In this document: one piece after another, positions 34,930 through 44,282 of the stretch
Layout: each line of letters starts with the position of its first letter
Position numbering within the stretch: position 1 is the first letter of the stretch
Assembly: GCF_030812775.1 (NCBI RefSeq)
Contig: NZ_JAUSTI010000014.1
Span: forward strand, 1-64,000
Source of the DNA: Paenibacillus tundrae
GTDB taxonomy: Bacteria; Bacillota; Bacilli; Paenibacillales; Paenibacillaceae
Direction: 5' to 3'
Length of the DNA: 64,000 nucleotides
Notes under the pieces: model-generated
Told to the model about the DNA's origin: nothing
Seen by the model: the letters and a program-made list of their open reading frames with translations, nothing else
The model's database searches: none
Position numbers and translations under genes: made by a program

Positions 34930-37053
34930 TCATGATGCAGGTACGTTCAATTTCTCCAGAAACGGCTCTAACTTATCTACGACATAATGACTCCCGCCCC
35001 GGCCATTCACTTGTTCGATAACTGCAGAGATGAGGAAAGAAGGGGAGTCGGTATCAAACACCACAACAAATCCGTTCTCCTGTCCTTTCTCTCCCTTCTT
35101 CGCTTTCAGTTCAGCGGTTCCCGTCTTGGCAGCTAACGCACCTGGAAGCGAATTAAGGGAATGAGCTGTTCCACCGGAACGGGTGACGACTTGACCGAGT
35201 GCGTCCTTCACCGTAGCTGCCACATCAGGTGTGATGATCACCTCGGGTTCAGACGTTTCTTTGCCTACAATCAGTACCGGCTGCACCATTTTCCCTTCAT
35301 TAATAAAAGGCGTAAACGAAGTCGCCAGATGGATCGGAGACATTAACATCTCTCCTTGACCGTAGGACGTATCTGCGAGAAGCACCTCTGATGCAAGATC
35401 TAGATGCGCCTCATTTGCATACTGGCTTGGCTTCAAGTACAATTCGTCCAATCCGAAGTTATCACCGAATCCAAACTTTTGAATACCTTCGATAAATTTG
35501 GCACTTCCCATCTCAATGGCTTCTTGGGCAAAATAGATATTATCTGAATAGACCAAAGCATCGACCATATTTACAGGTGATACACTCTTCACACGTTTCA
35601 CATAATAACCGCCCCAACTCTCATCCTTACGCCATTGTAAACCAGGGATATCATGTTCTTTATCCGCAGTAGTTACGTTCTCCATGAGTCCTGCTGCTGC
35701 TGTGATTGCTTTGAAGGTTGACCCTGGTGCATAACGATTCGTGAATCGATTGATAAAAGGTAACCCTTCATCTGCGGAATACGCATCCCATTCTGCCTGT
35801 GTAAGACCTGTCACCATTTTATTCGGATCATAGGCTGGTGCACTAACCATCGCAAGTAGATGACCATCTGTCGGATTCATCAGCACCATCGCTCCGGCAT
35901 CTCCACCGCTGGAAAGGGTCTGGTACAATTTTTGCTGTGTTTGCGCATCAATGGTCAGCTGCACATCTTGTCCATCAACTGCATCATGGCGAATTAGCTC
36001 AGAGCGGACATTCCCTAGTTCATCTGTAATCTCAATCAAGCCACCTCGCTCGCCGCGAAGTTGTTTCTCCATGGATTGCTCCAGACCGGCTTTACCAATC
36101 CAGTCCTCAGCTCGGTAATAACCTTCGGTATCTTTCTCCAGATCCTCTTTCGTCACTTTACGCACATAACCAACCAGATGAGCAGCCGCCTCACCCAGCG
36201 GGTAGTATCGAATCGTCTTGGATTGCAGCTTCACGCCATTCAGCCCGTCAGGCACCATGGATTCATCGGTCGTAGCAATTGGCACAAAATATTCTGGCTT
36301 AACCCACTTCTGAGCTAATGCTGTATTAATGGCATCTTCAGATACCTTGTAATGCTGAGCAATCTGGGCAATTATTGCATCTGGGTTGTCGCCCAGTTCT
36401 CCTGGCACAATGCCCCATTCATTGACCGACCCTTTTGTCGCAAGAGGCATCCCTTCATGATCTACGATGTTGCCACGTTCCGGAAATAGTGTCCGGACTC
36501 TCACCTTACTGCCTTTAACCATATCTTTGAGAATCATCGACGGCTGCCAATCAATCCGCCAGACTTTGGTGCCATCCTCAAGCTCTTGTCTGACAAGCTT
36601 CAAGGACTGGGTCTCGTTCACGTCGCCAAGCAAGGTTGTCAACTGCAGATTATAGTCCACCTCGTAGATGTCAGGGTTGGTTTCCTCGGCGCTTGCATTT
36701 TCACCGGCTCCTTCACTTGTTCCGGATTCTGATTCATTGGAATCCGCTGTCGTTTCGGTGGCCTGCGGCTTCACTTCTGCCTTGACCTCAGATACCTCCA
36801 TGCCGGAGTAGATAGCGTTATACTTTTCCACGAACTGTTCTCGACTCAGTCCAGACTCATCCAGTGAAGCAGGCGTCATCATCGTATATAGCTGATCGAA
36901 TTCCTTCTTCTGCAAATGGTCTATGTACTGTGTTACAGTGGCCTCTGGCTTCGCTTCTTCAGCTTTGCTGTTCTGCATATATAAGTACATTCCGACTCCA
37001 CCCGCAAACAAGATCGGAAGTAGTCCGTACAAAATTTTATGTTTCTTTTTCAT
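34930..37053 (-). CDS. pbpC: Class B penicillin-binding protein, MecA/PbpC-like transpeptidase
   Basis: A 707-residue membrane-anchored DD-transpeptidase for peptidoglycan cross-linking. One N-terminal helix (about 5-24), an NTF2-like MecA_N domain (about 35-165) with a low-complexity Glu/Ser/Thr insert, a PBP dimerisation domain with RGNIVD, then the transpeptidase with serine S445 in the STFK motif, YSDN in place of SxN, and KTGT. The start at 37053 has GAGGTGAT 6-8 bases upstream. The domain order equals Bacillus PBP3 (PbpC) and Staphylococcus PBP2a. The MecA_N domain alone does not prove beta-lactam resistance. Confidence 0.9.
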   Translation of the reverse strand: MKKKHKILYGLLPILFAGGVGMYLYMQNSKAEEAKPEATVTQYIDHLQKKEFDQLYTMMTPASLDESGLSREQFVEKYNAIYSGMEVSEVKAEVKPQATETTADSNESESGTSEGAGENASAEETNPDIYEVDYNLQLTTLLGDVNETQSLKLVRQELEDGTKVWRIDWQPSMILKDMVKGSKVRVRTLFPERGNIVDHEGMPLATKGSVNEWGIVPGELGDNPDAIIAQIAQHYKVSEDAINTALAQKWVKPEYFVPIATTDESMVPDGLNGVKLQSKTIRYYPLGEAAAHLVGYVRKVTKEDLEKDTEGYYRAEDWIGKAGLEQSMEKQLRGERGGLIEITDELGNVRSELIRHDAVDGQDVQLTIDAQTQQKLYQTLSSGGDAGAMVLMNPTDGHLLAMVSAPAYDPNKMVTGLTQAEWDAYSADEGLPFINRFTNRYAPGSTFKAITAAAGLMENVTTADKEHDIPGLQWRKDESWGGYYVKRVKSVSPVNMVDALVYSDNIYFAQEAIEMGSAKFIEGIQKFGFGDNFGLDELYLKPSQYANEAHLDLASEVLLADTSYGQGEMLMSPIHLATSFTPFINEGKMVQPVLIVGKETSEPEVIITPDVAATVKDALGQVVTRSGGTAHSLNSLPGALAAKTGTAELKAKKGEKGQENGFVVVFDTDSPSFLISAVIEQVNGRGGSHYVVDKLEPFLEKLNVPAS

Positions 37054-37200
37054 GGTCATATCACCTCTACAATATACTATAGATTTCCAAGCTCATTTAA
37101 ACAATGGCACAAATCTGACGATTTTATCATAAAAAATAGCCGAATACTCACATAATATGTTTAAATAAGGAGAGTGAAATTACTGCAAAGGAGCCCGATG

Positions 37201-37605
37201 ATGGAAATCAGCTATTTTTTACTCCCCAAAGCCGAAGTGGCCTATATCAAGTCTTCCGCTTCCATGAAGGATGCGATCGAGCAGCTTGAAGCGCAGCATT
37301 ATACTGCCATACCCGTAATTGATGAGGATGGAAAATATGTTGCTACCCTGTCCGAAGGTGACTTGTTATGGAAAATGCGAAGTACGCCTGGATTGACTTT
37401 TGATAATATGGATCAGGTTGAGGTACATGAGATTAACAACCGTGTGTACAATGAATGCGTATACATTGAGGCCGAGATGGAGGATATGCTGACATTGGCA
37501 GCCGATCAAAATTTCGTACCTGTTGTTGATGTAGATCGTGTGTTTCTCGGCATCATCCGTCGCAAAGACATTATCGAATACTATACGCGCAACATCTCTG
37601 ATTAG
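37201..37605 (+). CDS. CBS-domain-pair protein
   Basis: A 134-residue protein that is only a Bateman module: two CBS motifs (about 18-60, HYTAIPVIDEDGKYVATLSEGDLL; and about 90-125, NFVPVVDVDRVFLGIIRRKDII, each shown in part). Such modules bind adenosyl nucleotides. The ATG at 37201 is chosen over 37198 and 37174 from the AAAGGAG at 37187-37193. Divergent from the PBP gene. The partner protein is unknown. Confidence 0.85.
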   Translation: MEISYFLLPKAEVAYIKSSASMKDAIEQLEAQHYTAIPVIDEDGKYVATLSEGDLLWKMRSTPGLTFDNMDQVEVHEINNRVYNECVYIEAEMEDMLTLAADQNFVPVVDVDRVFLGIIRRKDIIEYYTRNISD

Positions 37606-37681
37606 AGCAATACACTACTTACCCGCTGCACACTACATAGCACTAAGCTAGACCGTTGTACAATAGGGTGAAACAAATAAG

Positions 37682-37703
37682 GCGAGCCGCGGCTCGTCTT
37701 TTT
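37682..37703 (+). terminator. Terminator of the CBS gene
   Basis: CGAGCC-GC-GGCTCG palindrome (37683-37696) followed by TCTTTTT on the plus strand. Confidence 0.85.
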
Positions 37704-37805
37704 GGCATGATTTCTGGATATAACATTTGGGTATGTCACCAGGGTAGGTCGTAACTTGCTCTCCGCTGAGATTCACTTCAATTTCACTTCAATATAACCG
37801 TTTCT

Positions 37806-38255
37806 TCATTGCGTGGGTTCCTCATCGAGCTTGAAATACCATTCTAGAAATACGTTGAAATTCGACCATTGCGGTGTACTCTCCCCCCGAAGGAAAAGCT
37901 CAATCGATTCGCCTAGCTCAACCAAAATGACTTCACCCGTCACTCGATTATAAAAGAACCCACCTTCACCCTCAAAGCTATCCAGCGGGATATAAGCATC
38001 CGGCAGTCCTAACGTGAGCTGTGCCACAGTAATGTCTTCCATATAAACGGTATTCACCATAAACCAACAAATCTGATATAGCTCCTGATTTCTACTATAG
38101 AATGTAGGGCCATCCTCAACATGCAAATAAAATTGCGCAAATTCGGATTCCAGAGCAATACCCAGTTTCCGTAACGCTTCTTCATAATCTACCGGTACAT
38201 CTTCATGCCACCAGCCTTGATCCTCACAATACTCCATCACCCGAGTTGATAACAT
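37806..38255 (-). CDS. SUKH-family (SMI1/KNR4-like) protein
   Basis: A 149-residue soluble acidic protein. The segment YIPLDSFEGEGGFFYNRVTG, followed by VILVELGE, fits the SUKH core where a strand-turn gives the conserved GG/W/Y signature. SUKH proteins are often immunity proteins for contact toxins, but many are orphan as here; no toxin gene was seen. TAGGAGGCG lies upstream of the ATG. The GyrI-like gene lies 42 bp upstream on the same strand. Confidence 0.65.
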   Translation of the reverse strand: MLSTRVMEYCEDQGWWHEDVPVDYEEALRKLGIALESEFAQFYLHVEDGPTFYSRNQELYQICWFMVNTVYMEDITVAQLTLGLPDAYIPLDSFEGEGGFFYNRVTGEVILVELGESIELFLRGESTPQWSNFNVFLEWYFKLDEEPTQ

Positions 38256-38297
38256 GATACGCCTCCTAATGATTGAACCTTCTAGAAATTTTACCTT

Positions 38298-38771
38298 TTA
38301 CGACTTTACTGGGATCCACACTTGAGGCGGAGCACCTTCACCACGGTATACTTCAAGCTCTGGAATGCCTGCATGCTCATAAGAGCCTGTAGGAAACCAT
38401 TCAGACATAATATATTCCCACAAGCGCTGTATCGCTTCTGGTGCAAGTTCTTCTCCTTCGAATACAACCCATTTCACCGCGGGAAGCTCTATTCCATACA
38501 TGCCTGCTGGGATTTCATCCGAATGAGAGGTAGCAATCCAGTACTCCATTTGCCCGTCATGCAACTGCCTCTGATCTACACAGATCCCCACCAAACCAGG
38601 GATTACCCCGTTATTCAGCTCGCTCAGTCGATCCTCAATTCCCTCAGCCAGCGCTTCTTGCCACATTAGGGGAATGCCTCTAAGATTCTCACCGTCTACG
38701 CAAGAGAAGGTTCGTTTGATTCCAACAAAATGAAGAGCCTGCTGCTCCATAACGTCATACTTTACATTCAT
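38298..38771 (-). CDS. GyrI-like small-molecule-binding domain protein
   Basis: A 157-residue stand-alone SOUL/GyrI-like domain (AraC effector-binding type): it begins MNVKYDVMEQQALHFVGIKR and has the PAGMYGIELPAVKWVVFEG strand and the C-terminal WEYIMSEWFPTGSYEHAGIP, LEVY and WIPVK signature. Such proteins bind drugs or inhibit gyrase in some species; role here unknown. The start at 38771 has GAGAGGGG upstream. Probably co-transcribed with the SUKH gene. Confidence 0.85.
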   Translation of the reverse strand: MNVKYDVMEQQALHFVGIKRTFSCVDGENLRGIPLMWQEALAEGIEDRLSELNNGVIPGLVGICVDQRQLHDGQMEYWIATSHSDEIPAGMYGIELPAVKWVVFEGEELAPEAIQRLWEYIMSEWFPTGSYEHAGIPELEVYRGEGAPPQVWIPVKS

Positions 38772-38917
38772 TACAATTCCCCTCTCCAATTCGCGCGGTC
38801 GTGTCTTCCTTCAGGATGACCTATAACTACTCTATCAAAAGAATCTATCGAATGGAAATGAGCAACCTTTCCTGCTGACATTCGTCTAATCACTAATTAC
38901 GGAATAAGGAGCTGACT

Positions 38918-39064
38918 ATGCGGATAACTTGCGAAGCTGGTACTGGATTTACGATTGGCATGATTGCACTTCAACCCGAGACACTGGACGTAGACTGTTC
39001 CAGCAGCCAGATCACCCATGTGGTTGATCCTGAACGAATTGGCGCGGTCGAACATATCATGTAA
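38918..39064 (+). CDS. Small hypothetical protein (48 aa), overlaps the next frame
   Basis: A 48-residue frame, MRITCEAGTGFTIGMIALQ onwards, with AAGGAG 6 bases before the ATG. Its TAA overlaps the ATG of the next frame (TAATG). It is cysteine-containing and acidic. No family recognised. The two frames could be one gene split by a frameshift. Confidence 0.5.
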   Translation: MRITCEAGTGFTIGMIALQPETLDVDCSSSQITHVVDPERIGAVEHIM

Positions 39065-39303
39065 TGACATATGGATACGATGAAGAAGTGCGCAATCCGA
39101 GCAATGTCATTTTTCGATGTACGAATGAAGAAGACGTATTTGTAGTTGGAGAGATTGTTCCTTACTCTACTACGTCAACCACAGGTCAGCGCTTCGGTAT
39201 GCTTCATTTCCGTGCCTTAATCTCTGCCAGGGATGATCTCTACCCCCTTAGCTACATGTGCAAACCCGATTTCGATCTATCTATTCATGCTTCGGAATCA
39301 TAG
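39064..39303 (+). CDS. Small hypothetical protein (79 aa)
   Basis: A 79-residue frame that begins MTYGYDEEVRNPSNVIF at the stop of the preceding frame, in the -1 frame relative to it, and ends just before a strong terminator. It relies on translational coupling, as it has no ribosome binding site of its own. No family recognised. Confidence 0.5.
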   Translation: MTYGYDEEVRNPSNVIFRCTNEEDVFVVGEIVPYSTTSTTGQRFGMLHFRALISARDDLYPLSYMCKPDFDLSIHASES

Positions 39304-39322
39304 TTTGGCGATACATAATATG

Positions 39323-39368
39323 AAAGAGCGCTAGGTTTACCCATGACGTGGGTTCACCTGCGCTCTTT
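39323..39368. terminator. Bidirectional terminator
   Basis: AAAGAGCGC..AGGT..ACCCA pairs with TGGGT..ACCT..GCGCTCTTT (39323-39368). It can end both the small genes on the plus strand and the APH-type gene on the minus strand. Confidence 0.85.
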
Positions 39369-39494
39369 ATGATAGTGAAAAGTCCCTTTGGCATATTGCT
39401 TATGAGTGCTGCGTGTGGGTACTATCTGGTGCTATTGGTACGATATGAACTCTGATAAGGTTTATGTCATACTCGCATTGCAGCTCCTACAACT

Positions 39495-40487
39495 CTAAGA
39501 CAGCGGTTGACCGAATAGCTTCGCTTTTTCTACCATTGCCTTCTCCAACCTCTCCCGCAATCCACACATCCACTCTGGCTCATGCGCCCATTGTTGCGCG
39601 GCAGATCGAAGTATGCGTACGTAGCCGTACAGGTTGGCGAAGCGGCGACATGCCGGAAACATCATCTCCATATCAACCGTTTCATCGGCTACAGACCAGT
39701 AGCCTTGCATAAAGGATTGTTTCATCTGCTCCCCGTGCTCTGGCTCAATCTCCTCCTGTAAACTATCCAATGATTGCTGCACATCCATCGCATACCAGTG
39801 AACCATAGCATCATCGAAATCAATGGCATAGAAGGCATGATCCTCCTGATCATAAAATACATTATCCAGTTCAAAATCATAATGAATGAGACCAAAGTTC
39901 TGCTTCGTAACAGGCCATGAGGCTAATACCGTCCGTACAGCATCGACCTCGTTCAGAGCCTCTGTCTCATCAGGAAAACCTGCTAACACACCTTGCATCC
40001 AATTCAGCACTTCTGTATAAGTCCAGCGACTCGTATGTTCTGGCACGTACTGACGGGATACGTTGTGCAGCTTGCCTAATGCCTGACCGTAACCATGAAC
40101 AATCGTCTCATCTAGATCAACACGAGCCAGTGATATGCCTGGAACCCGCTTGAACACCGATGCATAATAGGCCCCCCACGGTGTATGAACCTGAACAAGC
40201 TCCTCCCCGGTATGTGCCGGAACAGCCTCCAGAGCTCCATATTGATGTCGGTGCAGCTCGTGCAAGAATGCTAATTCGGCTTCTATATTCGATTTATCCT
40301 TTTCGTCCACGGGTGCAAAACGAAGTAACCGAACCTCCTCTTGAAACCGGAATGGGTATACCGCATTCGACGATATCCGGTAATGTTGGAACATATCCAG
40401 TGACTCTACATCATAGTCCCATTGCTTCAATATCATCTCGGCCAGATCGTGGTTGTGAAATAAATAGTTTAGTTTTAACATGGGCAT
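39495..40487 (-). CDS. APH-family phosphotransferase (YtmP/SrkA type)
   Basis: A 330-residue protein-kinase-like enzyme. The catalytic loop is LIHYDFELDNVFY (HxDxxxxN) and the metal site is FYAIDFDDAMVHWYAMDV. The N-lobe is ordinary for the family. It probably phosphorylates a small metabolite hydroxyl or a protein; a drug target is not indicated. AGGAG lies before two close ATGs (40487 and 40481). Monocistronic. Confidence 0.82.
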   Translation of the reverse strand: MPMLKLNYLFHNHDLAEMILKQWDYDVESLDMFQHYRISSNAVYPFRFQEEVRLLRFAPVDEKDKSNIEAELAFLHELHRHQYGALEAVPAHTGEELVQVHTPWGAYYASVFKRVPGISLARVDLDETIVHGYGQALGKLHNVSRQYVPEHTSRWTYTEVLNWMQGVLAGFPDETEALNEVDAVRTVLASWPVTKQNFGLIHYDFELDNVFYDQEDHAFYAIDFDDAMVHWYAMDVQQSLDSLQEEIEPEHGEQMKQSFMQGYWSVADETVDMEMMFPACRRFANLYGYVRILRSAAQQWAHEPEWMCGLRERLEKAMVEKAKLFGQPLS

Positions 40488-40620
40488 CTAACTCCTCATT
40501 ATTTAATGTCATTAATACTGCTCAGGCTAGCCTGATAAAAGGAATGATGACCAGCAGCTATTGACTGCAATGTCTCGTTCCATTGACCCGATGCCGGGTT
40601 AAATGGCTATTTTGGCGCGC

Positions 40621-40650
40621 AAAAAACCGCAGGCTATGCCTGCGGCTTTT
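40621..40650. terminator. Orphan bidirectional terminator
   Basis: Perfect stem CCGCAGGC-TAT-GCCTGCGG (40627-40645) with A-run before and TTTT after. It lies in the 580-bp gap between divergent genes and belongs to no obvious transcript. Confidence 0.7.
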
Positions 40651-40786
40651 AAAATTCGTGGTGTACGAGAGGATAGGCATAAACAAATAAACCTCGTGAT
40701 CACCAGGAAAAAAATGCAGTTATATCCCTATGGTCAGCAGCATCCGATGGAATCCTGGGCAGCCTACTGCCGCCACCTAACCCCCG

Positions 40787-40969
40787 ATGTCTGCTGTATC
40801 TATTCAATTTATAATCACCTTAATGGTTGTAGTCATTGGATTCGTCTTAGCCCGTCGTTTCATGACGCTCACTCCCTTCGAGAAACAAAGTCACTTCTAT
40901 ATTAATCCATTTTTTGAATGTAAGCAATTACAAAACCATATTATACGGGCTCTAACTGAAAATCGCTAA
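40787..40969 (+). CDS. Doubtful 60-residue membrane peptide
   Basis: An open frame starting MSAVSIQFIITLMVVVIGFV gives one membrane helix and a polar tail. There is no ribosome binding site and a stop lies just upstream, so it may not be translated. The remainder of 40488-41066 shows only the orphan terminator and the upstream region of the CAP gene. Confidence 0.28.
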   Translation: MSAVSIQFIITLMVVVIGFVLARRFMTLTPFEKQSHFYINPFFECKQLQNHIIRALTENR

Positions 40970-41066
40970 ATTCAAGGAGAGAAAAGCTAACGAAAGATAC
41001 CTCTACTGTCGATAATAACCATTGGATACATAATATTAAAATTTATAATTAAAAGGAGATTGAAAC

Positions 41067-42476
41067 ATGATTAATGGCAAACGCTACATTCGTTCGTTAC
41101 TTGCGGTACCTCTAGCTGGTCTACTTTTTGTTTTGCTTGCATCCCAACAAGCTTCTGCAGCACCTATCGACAGCTTGTTACCTGAGCGGAATGAGCAAGA
41201 AATTACGCAGAAGTGGAATGAATGGATGAGCGAGAAAGATAAATCGGTTACGTTTACCGAGACACCTTCCGCTATGGCACCTTATATTGCAGGAAAAATT
41301 AGTGATACGTCCTTACAGCACGCCCTAAATGCAGCTAACTTTTATCGTTATCTGTCAGGACTCGAAGGAGATCTCGTCCTTGATCCTACACTTAATCATC
41401 AAGCACAACATGGAGCAGTCGTAATCTCTACATCAGCACTCTCACATTACCCACCTCAACCAGTAGACATGCCTAAAGACTTTTACGACTTAGGTGCGAA
41501 ATCAGCCTCAAGCTCCAATCTATTTGCAGCTTACAGCTCCAGAGGGAACGTAGCCGTTAACAGTGTTGAGGCTTATATGGATGATTCGGATGCAAGCAAC
41601 ATTGCTGCACTCGGTCATCGCCGCTGGATTTTGAGCACACAATTGAAGAAGACTGGCTTCGGTGTTGCGTACCGTGATAACAAATCATATGCTAACCAGT
41701 TCAGTACGATGCAGGTTCTCGATACCAGCCGTGCGGAAAAGGTAAACTATAATTACAGCTTGTATCCGAATAAAGGGGATTTCCCGATTGAAGCGTTCAA
41801 AAGCTCTCAAGCTTGGTCTGTCCAACTGAACCCAGATGTCTTCGCGAAGCCTTCGCAATCGAATGTGCGAGTTGAGGTTGTTCGCTCATCAGATCAACGG
41901 ACGTGGGTATTAGGAGCCAATCATAAGAACAGCACCGACCCTTCAGGAGCTTACTTTAATGTAAATAACGATTCTTATGCATACAACTATGCTATCATTT
42001 TCCGGCCGGATCAGATCCAATCTTTGAAAGAAAATGATACGTTTAACATCCGAATTACAGGCCTGAAGAAAAAAGACGGCTCCAATGCCGAGATTTCGTA
42101 TCAAACCCGATTCTTCTCTGTGAATAAGTCACAACCGAATCCAGGAACAGATCCAGGATCACAGCAACCAGATCCTCAAGATATCTTGGATAATTTCCTA
42201 GTTAAATTTCAATATACAGCAGACCGTACGTTAAAGATTAATGGGACACTGTTGAAATACGCTAACCAAACGTTCACCTTCCAGATCTATGGCCCATCAC
42301 CTGATGAAAGCCATATCAGAACAGTGAATGTGAACGTAGATGCAAATGGTAGATTCGGTCTCACACTCCCTGACCTGTCTGCTTCCGATCTCAACATCTA
42401 CATGAAAGTCAGTGACGACATTACCTATCTCATTACAGCAGCTGGTAACTCAAACGTAACCTATTACATTGATTAA
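41067..42476 (+). CDS. Secreted CAP-domain (SCP/PR1) protein
   Basis: A 469-residue exported protein with a signal peptide ending ASAAP. A CAP domain (about 90-245) has NAANFYRYLSGL, HQAQHGAVVIST, LSHYP and GHRRWILSTQLKKTGFG. A Pro-rich linker (NPGTDPGSQQPDPQD) leads to a C-terminal beta-rich domain of about 95 residues. CAP proteins of spore-formers bind or act at the wall; activity is not known. AAAAGGAGA lies upstream of the ATG. Confidence 0.86.
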   Translation: MINGKRYIRSLLAVPLAGLLFVLLASQQASAAPIDSLLPERNEQEITQKWNEWMSEKDKSVTFTETPSAMAPYIAGKISDTSLQHALNAANFYRYLSGLEGDLVLDPTLNHQAQHGAVVISTSALSHYPPQPVDMPKDFYDLGAKSASSSNLFAAYSSRGNVAVNSVEAYMDDSDASNIAALGHRRWILSTQLKKTGFGVAYRDNKSYANQFSTMQVLDTSRAEKVNYNYSLYPNKGDFPIEAFKSSQAWSVQLNPDVFAKPSQSNVRVEVVRSSDQRTWVLGANHKNSTDPSGAYFNVNNDSYAYNYAIIFRPDQIQSLKENDTFNIRITGLKKKDGSNAEISYQTRFFSVNKSQPNPGTDPGSQQPDPQDILDNFLVKFQYTADRTLKINGTLLKYANQTFTFQIYGPSPDESHIRTVNVNVDANGRFGLTLPDLSASDLNIYMKVSDDITYLITAAGNSNVTYYID

Positions 42477-42494
42477 TTAGAACATGGATGAAAT

Positions 42495-42539
42495 AAAAAA
42501 CAGTCAGGACGCCATGAAGGCATTCTCGACTGTTTTTTT
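42495..42539 (+). terminator. Terminator of the CAP gene
   Basis: AAAAACAGTC pairs with GACTGTTTTT with an inner GCC/GGC stem and is followed by a T-run on the plus strand. Confidence 0.88.
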
Positions 42540-42612
42540 GTATTGAGTGACATTATTCGGTTGGATAGATGAATCTGTGGCAAAACACTGCAGAATCTTC
42601 TGATAGATAAAC

Positions 42613-43143
42613 TTAGGTGTACATTTCCTTGAACTCATCCACATACAACACTTCTATACACCCAGACCAATTGAGAATTGAGCCAACAAAATCCTGAATG
42701 TCTAAGCCCTTCATCTCATACGTTTCCTCGGTGTTGACGGTGCCTGTCGCATCTTCGATCAAGGTCACTTGGAAACCTTCATGCTCTGCTGTAATCGCTG
42801 TAAATAGGCAACAGTACTCCGTATTGAACCCTACAATAAATACATGATCAATGTGTCGTTCCAACATCCATGTCTTTAATGCCGGGTTGCTGAACGCACT
42901 TGGCTTGCTCTTCTCCAACACAGGGTGCTGCTTCGTATCAAGCACAATCTCTAGATTGGCACGCTCTTTATAGTACAAAGACGAATCCTCTTGCTCGTAA
43001 TCTACATGCTTCATATATACAATTGGCCAGTCCCGTTCCTCGAACTCCGCAATGACAGATTGAATCTTGGCAACTGGTTCTGATACGTCACGTAATCGTA
43101 CAATACCCTGCTGTACATCCAGCACAATTAAAGCCTTATTCAT
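42613..43143 (-). CDS. Isochorismatase-family cysteine hydrolase
   Basis: A 176-residue hydrolase. Catalytic triad candidates are the Asp in ALIVLDVQQGIV, the Lys in LEKSKPSAF and the Cys in GFNTEYCCLFTA. The fold is that of nicotinamidase and related amidases; substrate unknown. AAAGGAGCG is upstream of the ATG. Last gene of a probable three-gene minus-strand operon with a DUF1801 gene 29 bp upstream. Confidence 0.9.
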   Translation of the reverse strand: MNKALIVLDVQQGIVRLRDVSEPVAKIQSVIAEFEERDWPIVYMKHVDYEQEDSSLYYKERANLEIVLDTKQHPVLEKSKPSAFSNPALKTWMLERHIDHVFIVGFNTEYCCLFTAITAEHEGFQVTLIEDATGTVNTEETYEMKGLDIQDFVGSILNWSGCIEVLYVDEFKEMYT

Positions 43144-43172
43144 CTAAACGCTCCTTTGATCAGGTCGGTTTA

Positions 43173-43559
43173 TTACTTCTTCTGCTTCTTCGTTGCTGCC
43201 TTCTCCACGTTCTCTTTCACCCGGAATTCAACGATTCGTCGAATCAACGCTTCAGGTAACGGCTGATTATGCGGGAACTGAACCGATCCCTTCGCATTCT
43301 TGAACGCTGAGAGTTCCTCTTGAAACGCCGTGATCCCACTAGGAGCCGGATAGAACCCAATATGATGTTGGTACGCAGCGAAATGAACCAAATTCCCATG
43401 CTGTGCATACGTGGGCATCTTGTAACTGATCTTCTCTTCCGCATTCGGGGCTGTCTCCCGAATCATCTGCCTTAAAGCTTGAAGTCGTGCCTGCACCTCA
43501 GGTGCAAATCCCATAATATATTCCTCCACCTGCACAGAAAAGGGATTGCTATCTGGCAT
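43173..43559 (-). CDS. DUF1801 (YdhG/iron-chaperone-like) protein
   Basis: A 128-residue soluble protein: the segments VEEYIMGFAPEVQARLQALR, EEKISYKMPTYAQHGNLVHF and HHIGFYPAP are typical of the DUF1801 fold, which is related to frataxin in shape. A role in iron handling has been proposed for relatives but is not shown. ATG 43559 is chosen since AAGGAG is 6 bases upstream; an ATG at 43613 has none. Confidence 0.85.
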   Translation of the reverse strand: MPDSNPFSVQVEEYIMGFAPEVQARLQALRQMIRETAPNAEEKISYKMPTYAQHGNLVHFAAYQHHIGFYPAPSGITAFQEELSAFKNAKGSVQFPHNQPLPEALIRRIVEFRVKENVEKAATKKQKK

Positions 43560-43619
43560 CATTAACTCCTTCCACCACAGAGTAAACCTCGTGGTACGGG
43601 TATTTGGATTCATTGTAAT

Positions 43620-44282
43620 TCACAGCGTCATCGCACGTCCATGTCTCATCAGGTAGTCTTCCTTTGATTTGTAATCAGGCATGATGCTGCCGACACGACG
43701 CCAGAACGAGCGGTCATGATTCATATGATGAATGTGGCAGAGCTCATGGATAATGACATAATCAATAACTTCATACGGTGCCATAGCTAAACGATAGTTA
43801 AAGGTAAGCTTTTTGTCCCAGCTACAGCTCCCCCACTTCGTGGCTGATTCCACAATGTCTACAGACTTCGGCTTCACCTTAAGCTCCTGTTGGTAGCGAA
43901 TGATGCGCTCCCCAATTACCCTTTTGCACTCACTAAAGTAGAACTTCTTCAGGGTCGCTCTTAGCTCCTCTTCCCCCAATCCCTCGACAGGGATTAATTC
44001 ATGTAGTGCATATTCCTTACCAAAATGTAAAAATGCTCCCTTGCCCTCTTGTTCATACTCCTTAGCCTGAGGGCCTTCTAGTGCCTGCTGCATAAGCGCC
44101 GACTTGGTGAGGATGACCTCTCCGTGCTGCTTCACGAGTGCTTTTAACGCCTCTTCACTAGTGCCATTAGGTGCCTTAATCGTAACCATGTAGGGCAAAT
44201 CCATCGTGATGGAAGCTTTTTTTCGTTTGCCATATTCGATATGGCATGTAATGATCTGTCCCTGGACTTCTATCGTAATCAT
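43620..44282 (-). CDS. YgjP/DUF45-like zinc metallopeptidase
   Basis: A 220-residue protein with the zinc motif HELCHIHHMNHDRSFW and the upstream ATKWGSCS signature of the YgjP (M48-related, WLM-like) family. Such proteins are often linked to DNA repair or restriction loci, but the substrate is unknown. The start at 44282 has TGGAG 6 bases upstream. First gene of a probable operon with DUF1801 and the hydrolase. Confidence 0.9.
   Translation of the reverse strand: MITIEVQGQIITCHIEYGKRKKASITMDLPYMVTIKAPNGTSEEALKALVKQHGEVILTKSALMQQALEGPQAKEYEQEGKGAFLHFGKEYALHELIPVEGLGEEELRATLKKFYFSECKRVIGERIIRYQQELKVKPKSVDIVESATKWGSCSWDKKLTFNYRLAMAPYEVIDYVIIHELCHIHHMNHDRSFWRRVGSIMPDYKSKEDYLMRHGRAMTL

Noticed and set aside
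34930-37053. Calling the penicillin-binding protein a beta-lactam resistance gene
   Set aside because: The MecA_N domain is also found in ordinary PBP3/PbpC proteins of Bacilli, and no mec-type regulators lie next to it.
40603-40905. 100-codon plus-strand frame through the orphan terminator
   Set aside because: No ribosome binding site, mixed composition, and it runs across a strong terminator hairpin.
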